This document shows, one piece after another, positions 56,297-64,000 of a stretch of 64,000 nucleotides of DNA (its first letter is position 1; every line of letters begins with the position of its first letter). The notes under the pieces were generated by a model. That model saw only the letters and a program-made list of their open reading frames with translations, was not told where the DNA came from and ran no database searches. A program made the position numbers and the translations under genes. Source of the DNA: Solemya velum gill symbiont (GTDB taxonomy: Bacteria > Pseudomonadota > Gammaproteobacteria > Chromatiales > Chromatiaceae); contig NZ_JRAA01000002.1 in assembly GCF_000787395.1 (NCBI RefSeq), forward strand, positions 62,001-126,000. Reading direction: 5' to 3'.

Positions 56297-56620
56297 ATGA
56301 GCTGGAAGATCGACTTTTACGATGGCGTTGAGGATCAGATCCTCGATATGCCACCCAAAATACAAGCTCGCATGATTAAGCTTTTAGAGCTGATGGAAAA
56401 GCATGGTGCAAACTTGGGGCCTCCTCATACTGAGTCTATGGGCGATGGGTTATTTGAAATCCGCGCCAAAGCTCAAGAAGGTATTGGTAGAGGCTTATTT
56501 TGCTACTTAAAAGGGAAGCACATTTATGTGTTACACGCTTTTGTAAAAAAATCTCAAAAGACTCCCAAAAATGAGCTTAATCTTGCCAGAGATAGACAAA
56601 AAGAGGTTCAAAAATCATGA
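56297..56620 (+). CDS. HigB/RelE-like toxin (Gp49 family)
   Basis: 107 residues: KIDFYDGVEDQILDMPPKIQ, LGPPHTESMGDGLFEIRAKA, GRGLFCYLKGKHIYVLHAFV, KKSQKTPKNEL. This is the Gp49-like branch of RelE-superfamily toxins, mRNA-cleaving on the ribosome. Toxin first, then antitoxin, as in higBA. It lies between traJ and traL, opposite in strand, in a known cargo hot spot. Confidence 0.9.
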   Translation: MSWKIDFYDGVEDQILDMPPKIQARMIKLLELMEKHGANLGPPHTESMGDGLFEIRAKAQEGIGRGLFCYLKGKHIYVLHAFVKKSQKTPKNELNLARDRQKEVQKS

Positions 56621-56895
56621 GTCTGCAAAAACTGAAACAACGTGCTTTAGCCAATGCTGAAGTTAAGAATGAGTACGATAAGCTTGAGAGTGAGTTCAGC
56701 TTTATTGACCAATTGCTTACCATGAGAACAAAGGCGGGGCTTACTCAAGAACAGGTTGCTGAAAGAATGCATACCCAAAAAAGTAACGTCAGTCGTTTAG
56801 AAAAAGGTAATGCTAATCCAAGTTGGTCAACTCTTCTAAAATATGCTCACGCATGTGGCTTTGAATTAACACTCAAGCCACAAAAAATGAGTTAA
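56617..56895 (+). CDS. HigA-like XRE antitoxin
   Basis: 92 residues. HTH: MRTKAGLTQEQVAERMHTQK, SNVSRLEKGNANPSWSTLLK. Four-base overlap with the toxin gene. Likely binds the palindrome at 56262-56279. Confidence 0.9.
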   Translation: MSLQKLKQRALANAEVKNEYDKLESEFSFIDQLLTMRTKAGLTQEQVAERMHTQKSNVSRLEKGNANPSWSTLLKYAHACGFELTLKPQKMS

Positions 56896-56920
56896 CGTCA
56901 TTCATGAGGCCTAACTGGCC

Positions 56921-57565
56921 TCATATTTTCTTCTGCAAGTGGCTTAACGCCAACCCCGCCATCAATGCCAAGCCGATGATCATCGACGGTAGTACCACCG
57001 GTGGAATTGCCAGCGGGGCGAACAATCCCATAAACAGCAAGATGACGCCTGAGCCCAGGATAATCATGCTGTAGCGGTGAATGATAGGGCTCGAAAAATC
57101 AAAGGTTGTCTTCTTAATCTTCCAGGTCATTAAGCCATCCCACAACGCCGGTAACATGAGAATAAGCGCAAAGGGTAACCAGACCATCAGCAAAGCAAAT
57201 CGAGTAAACACCTGGTACAACACATCAAAAAATGCCTGAATGCGGTCTTCTACCCAGACGAACCAAAAGCCGCCCATGTTCTCCATCCCTTTAGAGCGCA
57301 TTCTCTGCTCTTCGTTGGGGATTAAAAAATCACGCACAGATTGCTCCATCTGCGTATCAATAACCCATGACTGATACCAGCGATGGCTAGTTTGACCAAT
57401 CCAATAGCTTGTTTGTGTGCCCAATTGGTTTTGGATCATCTGCTTCTCCTTACTAATGACCCGGCCAGTCCAATCACCGGGCACTAATACGCCAATGGCA
57501 ATAATCTCCAGCATCAGCGCCAGACAAAGTAGCCAAACTGACTTATGCTTGCTCATGCCAAACAT
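56921..57565 (-). CDS. traJ: TraJ, conjugation membrane protein (DUF4400-like)
   Basis: 214 residues. Four membrane segments (VWLLCLALMLEIIAIGVLV, FALLMVWLPFALILMLPALW and two near the C terminus). Accompanies TraD in SXT/R391 elements. Overlaps the small gene upstream. Confidence 0.88.
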   Translation of the reverse strand: MFGMSKHKSVWLLCLALMLEIIAIGVLVPGDWTGRVISKEKQMIQNQLGTQTSYWIGQTSHRWYQSWVIDTQMEQSVRDFLIPNEEQRMRSKGMENMGGFWFVWVEDRIQAFFDVLYQVFTRFALLMVWLPFALILMLPALWDGLMTWKIKKTTFDFSSPIIHRYSMIILGSGVILLFMGLFAPLAIPPVVLPSMIIGLALMAGLALSHLQKKI

Positions 57566-58103
57566 CCTCTTCTACTCGCGCCAGCATGGCTGCAACGGTT
57601 GGCGTCATAATCCGGGCTTTAATCACTTGTTGAAGCCGCTTTGTCGTCGTATGACCACTTTCATAACGCACTGCGATGCGTCCTTCAGTCAGATACGCCA
57701 TTCGATTCGGACGATTACGCATCCAGGTATGGAAATACACACCATCCACGGCGGCCCACTCGAAATGGTCAGGATCACGCAGGCGAATCCCTGTTAAAGC
57801 ACTGGCGGCAGTCCAGGTCAGCGCCTCAATGAAATGCCACAGGCGTACACTGTCATCATCACAACTGACTTCTTCATAACTGCCCAAGCCATTACACAGG
57901 CACAAATCAAAGATGGAATGCCCATCTAACGTGAGCGCATCCGTTACATAGTCCGCCAAACAGTGCACTGAAGCCAAAGCATGAGGCCAGTCGGTTTCAA
58001 GTAGTCTTAAGGTTTCCTTGAACTGAGGGTTATGTTGCTGCCACTGAGCGAGCATTTCTTTACTGGTAAATGTTGTCATTTTCAGACAGACAGAATGATG
58101 CAT
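57543..58103 (-). CDS. Conserved ICE protein between traD and traJ
   Basis: 186 residues, soluble. TSKEMLAQWQQHNPQFKETL and GLGSYEEVSCDDDSVRLWHF. Found at this place in SXT/R391 elements; function not known to me. Nine bases after traD. Confidence 0.8.
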   Translation of the reverse strand: MHHSVCLKMTTFTSKEMLAQWQQHNPQFKETLRLLETDWPHALASVHCLADYVTDALTLDGHSIFDLCLCNGLGSYEEVSCDDDSVRLWHFIEALTWTAASALTGIRLRDPDHFEWAAVDGVYFHTWMRNRPNRMAYLTEGRIAVRYESGHTTTKRLQQVIKARIMTPTVAAMLARVEEDVWHEQA

Positions 58104-58112
58104 ACAGACTCC

Positions 58113-59007
58113 TTAAGCTGCCTGTGTAGAGCTGGTTAAAATAGGAATGCGACCTTTAATCACACGGCCACCTGAAAGCTTGGCGATGTACTCAAGGTTC
58201 GGGAGCTGGCCTAATAACTGCGGTGGAAACATATCGCCTTCTTCCTCCATCAAGCGTTCGCCATGATTGCCGGTAAACAAGGCGGGGCTGTCCGAGTTGG
58301 ACGACATACCTTGAGTTTGCATGATGTACTGCAACCGAGTCTTAGGCAGATTGTCGGTAATGTACTGCTGCGTTTCGGCGTCCATCACCCGAAGGGCTAT
58401 CAGGTTGTTGATGTTACCTAACACCTGGCGAGCTTTAGCTTCACTGCCTGTACGAGCTGCAAAGTCAGCAAAGGTCTGAGTAGCAATCACACAACGCATT
58501 TTTGCGCCCCGGCCTTTGTTCAGCAGTTGAATGAAAGGATCGTTGACGACTTCAGCCGCCTCATCGATGAAGATATTTACAGGACGATTTTCAACACCAT
58601 AGTTATAGCGGTCACCGGCCACAGCAGTGAGATCCGATAAAAGCAACGAACCGATGGCGCTGCCAACCATGGCGTCGGTCAATGAATCCAAGCCGATATA
58701 CGCCACTTGGGCATTGTTGATAATACGGCCAGAATCCGTAATTAACCGGCTGTCATCCACGTCGTTTGCAATCGGTGATAGCAATGGACCTAGTTCACTT
58801 GATGTGAGCATATTGAGCACCGGCATCAATGAAGCCACCATCTTTGAATAGTGGGTTCTGTCATGTTCAAACATGCTCAAAAGGCCTTCCAAATCGGTAT
58901 TGGCGGCAACAGGCTGAATGCGTTCGTAGTAGAAAAGTAGCATCGCCATGGCTTGTTTAGCCAAGGTGTTGGCCTTTTCGGTAAAGCGCTTAATCTCCAC
59001 ACTAAAG
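58113..59007 (-). pseudogene. traD: SXT-type TraD coupling ATPase, 3' half cut by IS copy C
   Basis: About 297 codons of the C-terminal half of a protein of about 600 residues. Walker B (VNIFIDEAAEVVND) and LLNKGRGAKMRCVIATQTFADF are present; Walker A and the membrane anchor are lost beyond IS copy C. Not functional as a coupling protein. Confidence 0.9.
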
Positions 59008-59041
59008 TGACCTGCCCCCAACAAGTGGTCCAGTTTGAATG

Positions 59042-59848
59042 TTAGTTCATCGCCGGTTTCAGCTCCAGTGGAATGATGGATTCAGGAGCTGGAGGGCGAT
59101 AGCCCAGCGAGCTATGTGGCCGCTTGGTGTTGTAATGTTTTCTCCATTGTTCAATGATCACTTTCGCTTCGTGTAGCGTGTAAAAGACCTCACCATTGAG
59201 CAATTCATCCCTGAACCGGGCATTGAAGCTCTCGCAGTAGCCGTTCTCCCAAGGTGAGCCTGGTTCGATGTATGCCGTTTTAGCGCCGACAGCAGCGATC
59301 CACTTCCTCACGGCTTCTGCAATAAACTCGGGGCCGTTATCCGAACGGATATAGGCCGGTACCCCACGCAGAATGAACAGGTCAGTCAGCACATCAATGA
59401 CATCGGCTGAGTTCAACTTACGTTTCACCCGGATTGCCAGACATTCCCGACTGTATTCATCAATCAGGTTCAATGTCCGGAAGGCTCTGCCATCATCGGT
59501 TCTATGGTGGACAAAGTCGTAGGACCAGACATGATTTCTGTATTGTGCACGGAGTCTGATACAAGAGCCATCATTGAGCCATAAACGGCCACGCGGCTTC
59601 TGCTTGGCAGGTATTTTCAGCCCCTCTTGTCGCCATAACCGCTCGACACACTTGTCGTTAACTTGCCAGCCTGCCTCTCTCAGGAGAGCGGCGATACGAC
59701 GGTAACCATAACGGCCATACTCCCTTGCTAGAGCGATCATATCAGCGACAAGTCGTGTTTCATCACGACGCCCCTGTGGAATACGGCGCTGGGTTGAGCG
59801 ATGTTGTCCGAGTACACGGCAAGCCCTGCGCTCGGAAACAGCCATCAT
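59042..59848 (-). CDS. IS3-family transposase OrfB (copy C)
   Basis: 268 residues with DDE residues intact and one substitution (Arg to Cys, about residue 68). Confidence 0.94.
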   Translation of the reverse strand: MMAVSERRACRVLGQHRSTQRRIPQGRRDETRLVADMIALAREYGRYGYRRIAALLREAGWQVNDKCVERLWRQEGLKIPAKQKPRGRLWLNDGSCIRLRAQYRNHVWSYDFVHHRTDDGRAFRTLNLIDEYSRECLAIRVKRKLNSADVIDVLTDLFILRGVPAYIRSDNGPEFIAEAVRKWIAAVGAKTAYIEPGSPWENGYCESFNARFRDELLNGEVFYTLHEAKVIIEQWRKHYNTKRPHSSLGYRPPAPESIIPLELKPAMN

Positions 59849-59889
59849 GCAACAAACGTTTTCGATACAGGCCCTGCGACGCGAGGGGC

Positions 59890-60168
59890 TCAGAAGTTTC
59901 CCTTGGCAGCCTCCGACAGAATCTGCTTATCCAGTGTCAGATCAGAAACGGCCTTGCGCAAACGTTCATTCTCCTTCTGTAGCCGTTTCAGTTCTTTTAA
60001 CTGGTCAATCCCCATCCCACCGTACTTTTTGCGCCAGCGGTAGTAAGTCTGCTCAGTGATGCCAATTTCGCGGATCGCATCGATGCGGGCAGTGCCTTGT
60101 CCAACCAGGACTTCAACTTGCCGCAGTTTCTGGACGATTTCTTCCGGTTTGTGTCGCTTGATTCCCAT
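59890..60168 (-). CDS. IS3-family OrfA (copy C)
   Basis: 92 residues, identical to the other copies. Confidence 0.93.
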   Translation of the reverse strand: MGIKRHKPEEIVQKLRQVEVLVGQGTARIDAIREIGITEQTYYRWRKKYGGMGIDQLKELKRLQKENERLRKAVSDLTLDKQILSEAAKGNF

Positions 60169-60225
60169 TTTCGGTCCTCCGTTTTACTCATCATAAGGGT
60201 GGACCAACTTATTGGGGGAGGATCA

Positions 60226-60281
60226 ACTTCGTAAGACGTGAGAAAAGGGGTTACTTGGTGCGCTACTGCTGTCACCTGCAT
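60226..60281 (-). pseudogene. 5' stub of an ICE gene cut by IS copy C
   Basis: ATG at 60279-60281 with AGGAGA just before it, then MQVTAVAHQVTPFLTSYEV to the IS boundary, 18 codons. The gene cannot be named from so little; an int- or xis-neighbouring gene would be expected here. Confidence 0.4.
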
Positions 60282-60398
60282 TCTCCTGAAAATCAATGTA
60301 AAGCTATCATCGCCTGATTCATCACTTGTTGATGGTCAGAAAGATGCATGATTTGTTCAGAAGATCAGCCTTATCAAAACACAAATGTTGCAATTAGG

Positions 60399-60753
60399 TA
60401 CTTTTAAGCTCAAACCTATGAATAACAAGGGCTACAAGGCGGTTTGTGTCATGAATTGCAATCAACATGCCTAACGAGAAAAATTTGTACACACTGTTTG
60501 TACACTCGCAACGATGACACATCACAAACCACAATGACGAACCCTTTAAATTCATAAGCTTACAAACATAAAACTAGAGATGATCGCATATATTCCGCTT
60601 TTGTAATATCGAAACCATAGTACCAAAAGCAGGAAGTACTTTCTTCATCAAACCCAGTAACCACAAGGCCTACAGCCAGATTTGTGTCATGGAATTTTCG
60701 CCAAAGGCCTCTAAAACGGAATTTGTACTCAAGTTTGTACACACTTTCCGAGG
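60399..60753. repeat. Integrase arm region with a degenerate duplication
   Basis: Two related blocks, about 60399-60509 and 60632-60753. Both contain, in order, a GTACTTT word, TCAAACC, ACAAGG-CTACA, TTTGTGTCATG and at the end a pair of TTTGTACAC-type words (60484 and 60497; 60722 and 60734). The same word is at the other ICE end (27004, 27016). The stretch 60282-60876 has no convincing gene. Confidence 0.6.
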
Positions 60754-60876
60754 TTACGCTTGAACATCATTGAAAAGCAAAGAAACGAGAAAAAGACAAA
60801 AAGCCTTTAAATTCAGTACGTAGAGATGTGATTGTGGTGTGCAATGAAAGGTGATTTTAAGCGTTGAAAGGCTGGG

Positions 60877-60904
60877 CGGCATCAGGGTGGGAGATGATAG
60901 CAAA
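60877..60904. repeat. ICE attachment site, int-side junction (attL-like)
   Basis: 28 bp identical to 26916-26943. To its right prfC leader coding continues; to its left is ICE sequence. Confidence 0.9.
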
Positions 60905-60949
60905 CGTACGTCTCTTACTGATTTCATTGAGTAAATTGCTATCTGACAA
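60877..60949 (-). pseudogene. prfC: Displaced native 5' end of prfC
   Basis: 24 codons from a TTG at 60947-60949 (AGGAG nine bases upstream): [20 protein letters not shown] then HPDA, then ICE sequence. This was the chromosomal start of prfC before insertion. From here to aprM (60950-61429) no gene is seen; it holds the old prfC leader and the apr promoter region. Confidence 0.88.
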
Positions 60950-61429
60950 GGTCTATTCTCCTAATTTGAAGACACTCGAGCACACACCTATATAAATGCG
61001 CTCTTGCCCGGACGCCAGGGGCTCCCGAAAAGCCGGATATTCTAACCCCGAACGGTTTGGATGTCAGGTGAAAGTGAGATATTGGCAGGAAAATGAGAAC
61101 TTGTGTCATTTAGGACGCAGCAGGAATCCCCGAATGAATGCCAACATGCCCTCAAAAGCTGTCTGAAACAGCCCTGATCCTTGCTAGAGAGCCATTCCTG
61201 ACGATGTCCATGACTGAATCACAAATCGGGCCTGAAGGGCCATTGAAAAGATTGATAGAAGAAAAAGGAATGCTGATTAGCTAACATTAATTGTTACTAA
61301 TATTATCCTTATCCGATTGACGGTTAATAGGGCCGTAGCCGCGAGACAGGCCACGCTGAGTAATCATGCGTGCATCGAAACATACGAGATCAAAGACACA
61401 TTCGTCTATGCAATCCTTGAGGAGAGACA

Positions 61430-62263
61430 ATGATCACAGCTAACCCATTCAATGGACTTTTTCCAGACGCAATCATGCAGGGATACGTTATCGTAATGAT
61501 CCTGCTGGTTATTGGTGGAACCATTATCGACATGATTCACAAAAAGAGTGCTCAGTACTTTTTTGAGAATTCCCAGAAACAGCAGGCTAATGCCAAGCGC
61601 TCAGTAGGCGGCGGTAAAAAAATTGGCGCTATGATTGGCGTTCTGCTCAACGAAGTTCTGACTTCAGGTGAGTTTGAAAACCCGATGCGCAGGATTTCAC
61701 ATCTCTTCACCATGTATGGTTTCATTCTTTTCGTCGCATCTACTGCCGTTCTGATTTTCGGCTACCCGACTTCAGCTGATGCTGGTATCTGGCCAATGCT
61801 TTGGCACCTGGGTGCAGCTGCACTGGCTATCGGTGGCTACTGGTTCTGGTTCATCATCCGTGTAGACGTATCTGCAGAAGGCAAAAAATGGTATCAGCTG
61901 GCTAAAGCCGACCTGTTTATCGTTTCAGCCCTGATGACTGTTACCTGGGCTCTGGTCTGGTCTCTGTCAGGTGCAGGTAAAGAAGGTATCAATGCACTCT
62001 TCCTCGCACTGTTCATCCTTTCTGCTACCACACTGTTCAGCACAGTTCTTTGGTCCAAGTTTGCACACATGTTCTTCAAGCCAGCTGCTGCATTCCAGAA
62101 GCGTATGACCAAGCTTGACGGCTCGCAGGAAAACCTGCCTGATCTTGGTGATCTGACCGATCCTGAGCTGCAGGCACGCTATCCGGACATCCCCGAATAC
62201 ATGGGCACCAACCCACCTAACATGGGTCCTGGTATCAAAAGCGAAGCCCCACAACACTATTAA
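61430..62263 (+). CDS. aprM: AprM, membrane anchor of APS reductase
   Basis: 277 residues behind TTGAGGAGAGACA. Five to six membrane segments (GYVIVMILLVIGGTIIDMI, FTMYGFILFVASTAVLIFGY, LWHLGAAALAIGGYWFWFII, ADLFIVSALMTVTWALVWSL, FILSATTLFSTVLWSKFAHM). His residues in ISHLFTMYG and FAHMFF could bind haem. In Thiobacillus- and Allochromatium-type sulfur oxidisers AprM precedes aprBA and links the enzyme to the quinone pool, in place of QmoABC. Confidence 0.88.
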   Translation: MITANPFNGLFPDAIMQGYVIVMILLVIGGTIIDMIHKKSAQYFFENSQKQQANAKRSVGGGKKIGAMIGVLLNEVLTSGEFENPMRRISHLFTMYGFILFVASTAVLIFGYPTSADAGIWPMLWHLGAAALAIGGYWFWFIIRVDVSAEGKKWYQLAKADLFIVSALMTVTWALVWSLSGAGKEGINALFLALFILSATTLFSTVLWSKFAHMFFKPAAAFQKRMTKLDGSQENLPDLGDLTDPELQARYPDIPEYMGTNPPNMGPGIKSEAPQHY

Positions 62264-62281
62264 TAGTTAAGGAGAAACGAG

Positions 62282-62764
62282 ATGCCAACTTTCGTATATA
62301 TGACACGTTGTGATGGTTGTGGACATTGCGTTGATATCTGCCCTTCAGACATCATGCATATCGACCCGACTTACCGTCGTGCTTACAACATCGAACCAAA
62401 CATGTGCTGGGAGTGCTATTCATGTGTAAAAGCCTGCCCTCACCACGCGATTGACGTTCGTGGTTATGCAGACTTCGCACCGCTGGGTCACTCAGTACGT
62501 GTAATCCGTGATGAAGAGAAAGGTGTAATCGCCTGGCGTATCAAATCACGTAACGGTGAAAATGACCTGAACCTGCTGGCTCCTATTACGACCAAGCCAT
62601 GGAGAGAGCACATTCCTCAGCTGGCTGATGCGCCTGCTCCCAGCCAGGAAATGCGTGACAGTCAGTTACTGTTCAACGAGCCAAAATACATCCGTATGGA
62701 TGATGGCGATATTCATACTTTGGAGTCTAATGGACTGCATATGGAAAAAGGGGTGTACTACTAA
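62282..62764 (+). CDS. aprB: Adenylylsulfate reductase beta subunit
   Basis: 160 residues. Ferredoxin domain with CDGCGHCVDICPSDIMHID and CWECYSCVKACPHHAIDVRG, two 4Fe-4S clusters. The C-terminal tail wraps AprA in the known structures. GGAGAAACG precedes the start. TAATG overlap with aprA. Confidence 0.97.
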   Translation: MPTFVYMTRCDGCGHCVDICPSDIMHIDPTYRRAYNIEPNMCWECYSCVKACPHHAIDVRGYADFAPLGHSVRVIRDEEKGVIAWRIKSRNGENDLNLLAPITTKPWREHIPQLADAPAPSQEMRDSQLLFNEPKYIRMDDGDIHTLESNGLHMEKGVYY

Positions 62765-64000
62765 TGGCTAAAACAATTGTTGAAGACAATATTGATGTTC
62801 TCGTAGCCGGTGCCGGCCTTGGCGGTACAGGTGCTGCCTGGGAAGCTCGCTACTGGGGCAAAGACAAGAAGATCGTTGTTGCTGAAAAAGCAAACATTGA
62901 CCGTTCCGGTGCTGTTGCACAGGGTCTCTACGCGATCAACTGCTACATGGGTACCCGCTTCGGTGAGAACAACCCTGAAGATCACGTTCGTTACGCTCGT
63001 ATCGACCTGATGGGCATGGTTCGTGAAGACCTGCTGTTTGACATGGCTCGCCACGTTGACTCGGCTGTTCACCAGTTCGAAGAATGGGGCATGCCAATCA
63101 TGCGTGATCCTAAGTCCGGCTCTTACCTGCGTGAAGGCCGCTGGCAGATCATGATCCACGGTGAATCCTACAAGCCTCTCGTTGCTGCGGCAGCGAAGAA
63201 GTCAGCTGACAAGGTTTACAACCGTATCTGTGTTACCCACCTGCTGATGGATGACGCCAAGGAAAACCGCGTAGCAGGTGCCGTTGGTTTCAACGTACGT
63301 ACTGGTGATTACCACGTATTCAAGTCCAAGACTGTTGTCGTTGGTGCTGGTGGTGCTTCAAACATCTTCAAGCCACGTTCAGTTGGTGAAGGTGCCGGTC
63401 GTGTATGGTATGCGCCATGGTCTTCCGGTTCAGCTTACGGCCTGATGATCCAGGCTGGTGCAAAGATGACCCAGATGGAAAACCGTATCGTACTGGCTCG
63501 TTTCAAAGACGGTTACGGCCCTGTTGGTGCTTACTTCCTGCATCTGAAAACCTACACTCAGAACTGTGATGGTGAAGAGTATGAATCAAAGTGGTTCCCT
63601 GCCCTGCAGGAAATGGTAGGCAAGGAATACCTCGACGTTGAAGCTTCACACGTTTCTCACCGTCCGATTCCTACCTGTCTGCGTAACCACGCATTCATCA
63701 ACGAGGTAGCATCTGGTAAAGGTCCTATCCACATGGTTACCATGGAAGCGTTCCAGGATCCGCATCTCGAAGAGATCGGTTGGCACAACTTCCTCGGCAT
63801 GACTGTTGGTCAGGCTGTACTGTGGGCTGCTACAGACGTTAACCCCAAGTACGAAAACCCTGAGCTGACTACTTCTGAGCCATACGTTATGGGTTCACAC
63901 GCTACAGGTTGTGGCGCATGGTGTTCCGGTCCTGAAGATATCTCACCTGATGAGTACTTCTGGGGCTACAACCGTATGACTACCGTTGAAGGCCTGTTCG
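62764..64000 (+). CDS. aprA: Adenylylsulfate reductase alpha subunit (partial, cut by window edge)
   Basis: The first 412 codons of a flavoprotein of about 620 residues. DVLVAGAGLGGTGAAWEARY is the FAD-binding fold, GAVAQGLYAINCYMGTRFGE and the segment RPIPTCLRNHAF contain AprA substrate-site residues, and SHATGCGAWCSGPEDISPDE is a familiar AprA block. In this host it most likely oxidises sulfite to APS. Last visible gene of aprM-aprB-aprA. Confidence 0.97.
   Translation, partial: MAKTIVEDNIDVLVAGAGLGGTGAAWEARYWGKDKKIVVAEKANIDRSGAVAQGLYAINCYMGTRFGENNPEDHVRYARIDLMGMVREDLLFDMARHVDSAVHQFEEWGMPIMRDPKSGSYLREGRWQIMIHGESYKPLVAAAAKKSADKVYNRICVTHLLMDDAKENRVAGAVGFNVRTGDYHVFKSKTVVVGAGGASNIFKPRSVGEGAGRVWYAPWSSGSAYGLMIQAGAKMTQMENRIVLARFKDGYGPVGAYFLHLKTYTQNCDGEEYESKWFPALQEMVGKEYLDVEASHVSHRPIPTCLRNHAFINEVASGKGPIHMVTMEAFQDPHLEEIGWHNFLGMTVGQAVLWAATDVNPKYENPELTTSEPYVMGSHATGCGAWCSGPEDISPDEYFWGYNRMTTVEGLF

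Larger units (their letters stand above)
59008..60225 (-). mobile_element. IS3-family element, copy C
   Basis: 1218 bp, same orientation as copy A. One coding difference from A and B (Arg to Cys in NDKxVERLW of OrfB). Flanks AAG and ACT do not match. It divides traD from the ICE end region. Confidence 0.93.
26916..60904. mobile_element. Decayed SXT/R391-family integrative conjugative element in prfC
   Basis: About 34 kb between two 28-bp prfC repeats. Gene content and order match the SXT/R391 backbone read from its regulatory end: setR, croS, replication-like gene, hypothetical, lysozyme-like, setD, setC, eex, traG, traH, traF, [gap], mosA/mosT, traA, V, B, K, E, L, [HigBA], traJ, small gene, traD. 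Family members are usually 80-110 kb. No int, xis, traI, traC, traW, traU or traN is present. Three IS3-family copies and one IS5-family copy sit at or near the breaks. It should be immobile unless helped by a related element. Confidence 0.93.

Noticed and set aside
41415-59007. CTT shared between the flank of IS copy A (41415 side) and of copy C (59007 side) as a split target duplication
   Set aside because: Only three bases and the joined target would not restore a gene; chance is likely.
60560-60742. 60-residue minus-strand frame near the ICE end
   Set aside because: It covers the degenerate arm repeats and has no ribosome site or family resemblance.

Overview
The window comes from the chromosome of a sulfur-oxidising gammaproteobacterium, probably a Chromatiales or Sedimenticola-like relative. 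The evidence is an aprM-aprB-aprA locus (reverse-type APS reductase with its membrane anchor) at the right edge, a secreted sulfur-globule-type protein, and an otherwise ordinary gammaproteobacterial gene set (hslR, cysS, lpxH, ppiB, tgt, prfC). Species assignment is inference.

Region 1 (1-25.4 kb) is housekeeping chromosome. A tight five-gene operon (glutaredoxin, hslR, a Cys-rich protein, a split-motif PTPS-like protein, a CinA/MoaB-domain protein) is followed by the O2-independent ubiquinone genes ubiT-ubiU-ubiV, sprT/bolA, a tandem-thioredoxin exported protein, a UDG-superfamily glycosylase, ispG, cysS, two cyclophilins, lpxH, a sulfur-globule-like gene, and the oxidative pentose phosphate operon gnd-zwf-pgl. 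An archaeal-looking DUF211/VIT-like pair, an IS30 element, tRNA-Gly(GCC), an AEC transporter and tgt come next. Between tgt and prfC lies a strong candidate small RNA with C-rich loops and its own promoter and terminator.

Region 2 (26,916-60,904) is a decayed SXT/R391-family integrative conjugative element in the 5' end of prfC. Both junctions are visible as a 28-bp repeat. prfC is intact because the element supplies a new start; the original prfC 5' end is stranded 34 kb away beside apr. Retained from the SXT-type backbone are setR/croS with four operators, replication-like and lysozyme-like genes, setD/setC, eex, traG/traH/traF, mosA/mosT-like (AbiE) toxin-antitoxin genes, traA-V-B-K-E-L, a HigBA-like pair in the hot spot before traL, traJ, a small gene and the 3' half of traD. 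Missing are int/xis, traI, the 5' half of traD, traC, traW, traU and traN, so the element cannot move by itself.

The losses coincide with three 1218-bp copies of one IS3-family element, none flanked by a matching target duplication. Two inverted copies bracket a 5.9-kb foreign block that holds debris of a second, ICEclc/PFGI-type conjugative element (traD 3' end plus its membrane-protein partner), a truncated hipBA, an ABC-F ATPase, an MFS transporter and an IS66 remnant. A large unrecognised gene with a HEPN-like motif sits next to traF, in a known cargo hot spot of this ICE family.

Region 3 (60.9-64 kb) holds the displaced prfC leader region and then aprM-aprB-aprA, with aprA cut by the window edge.
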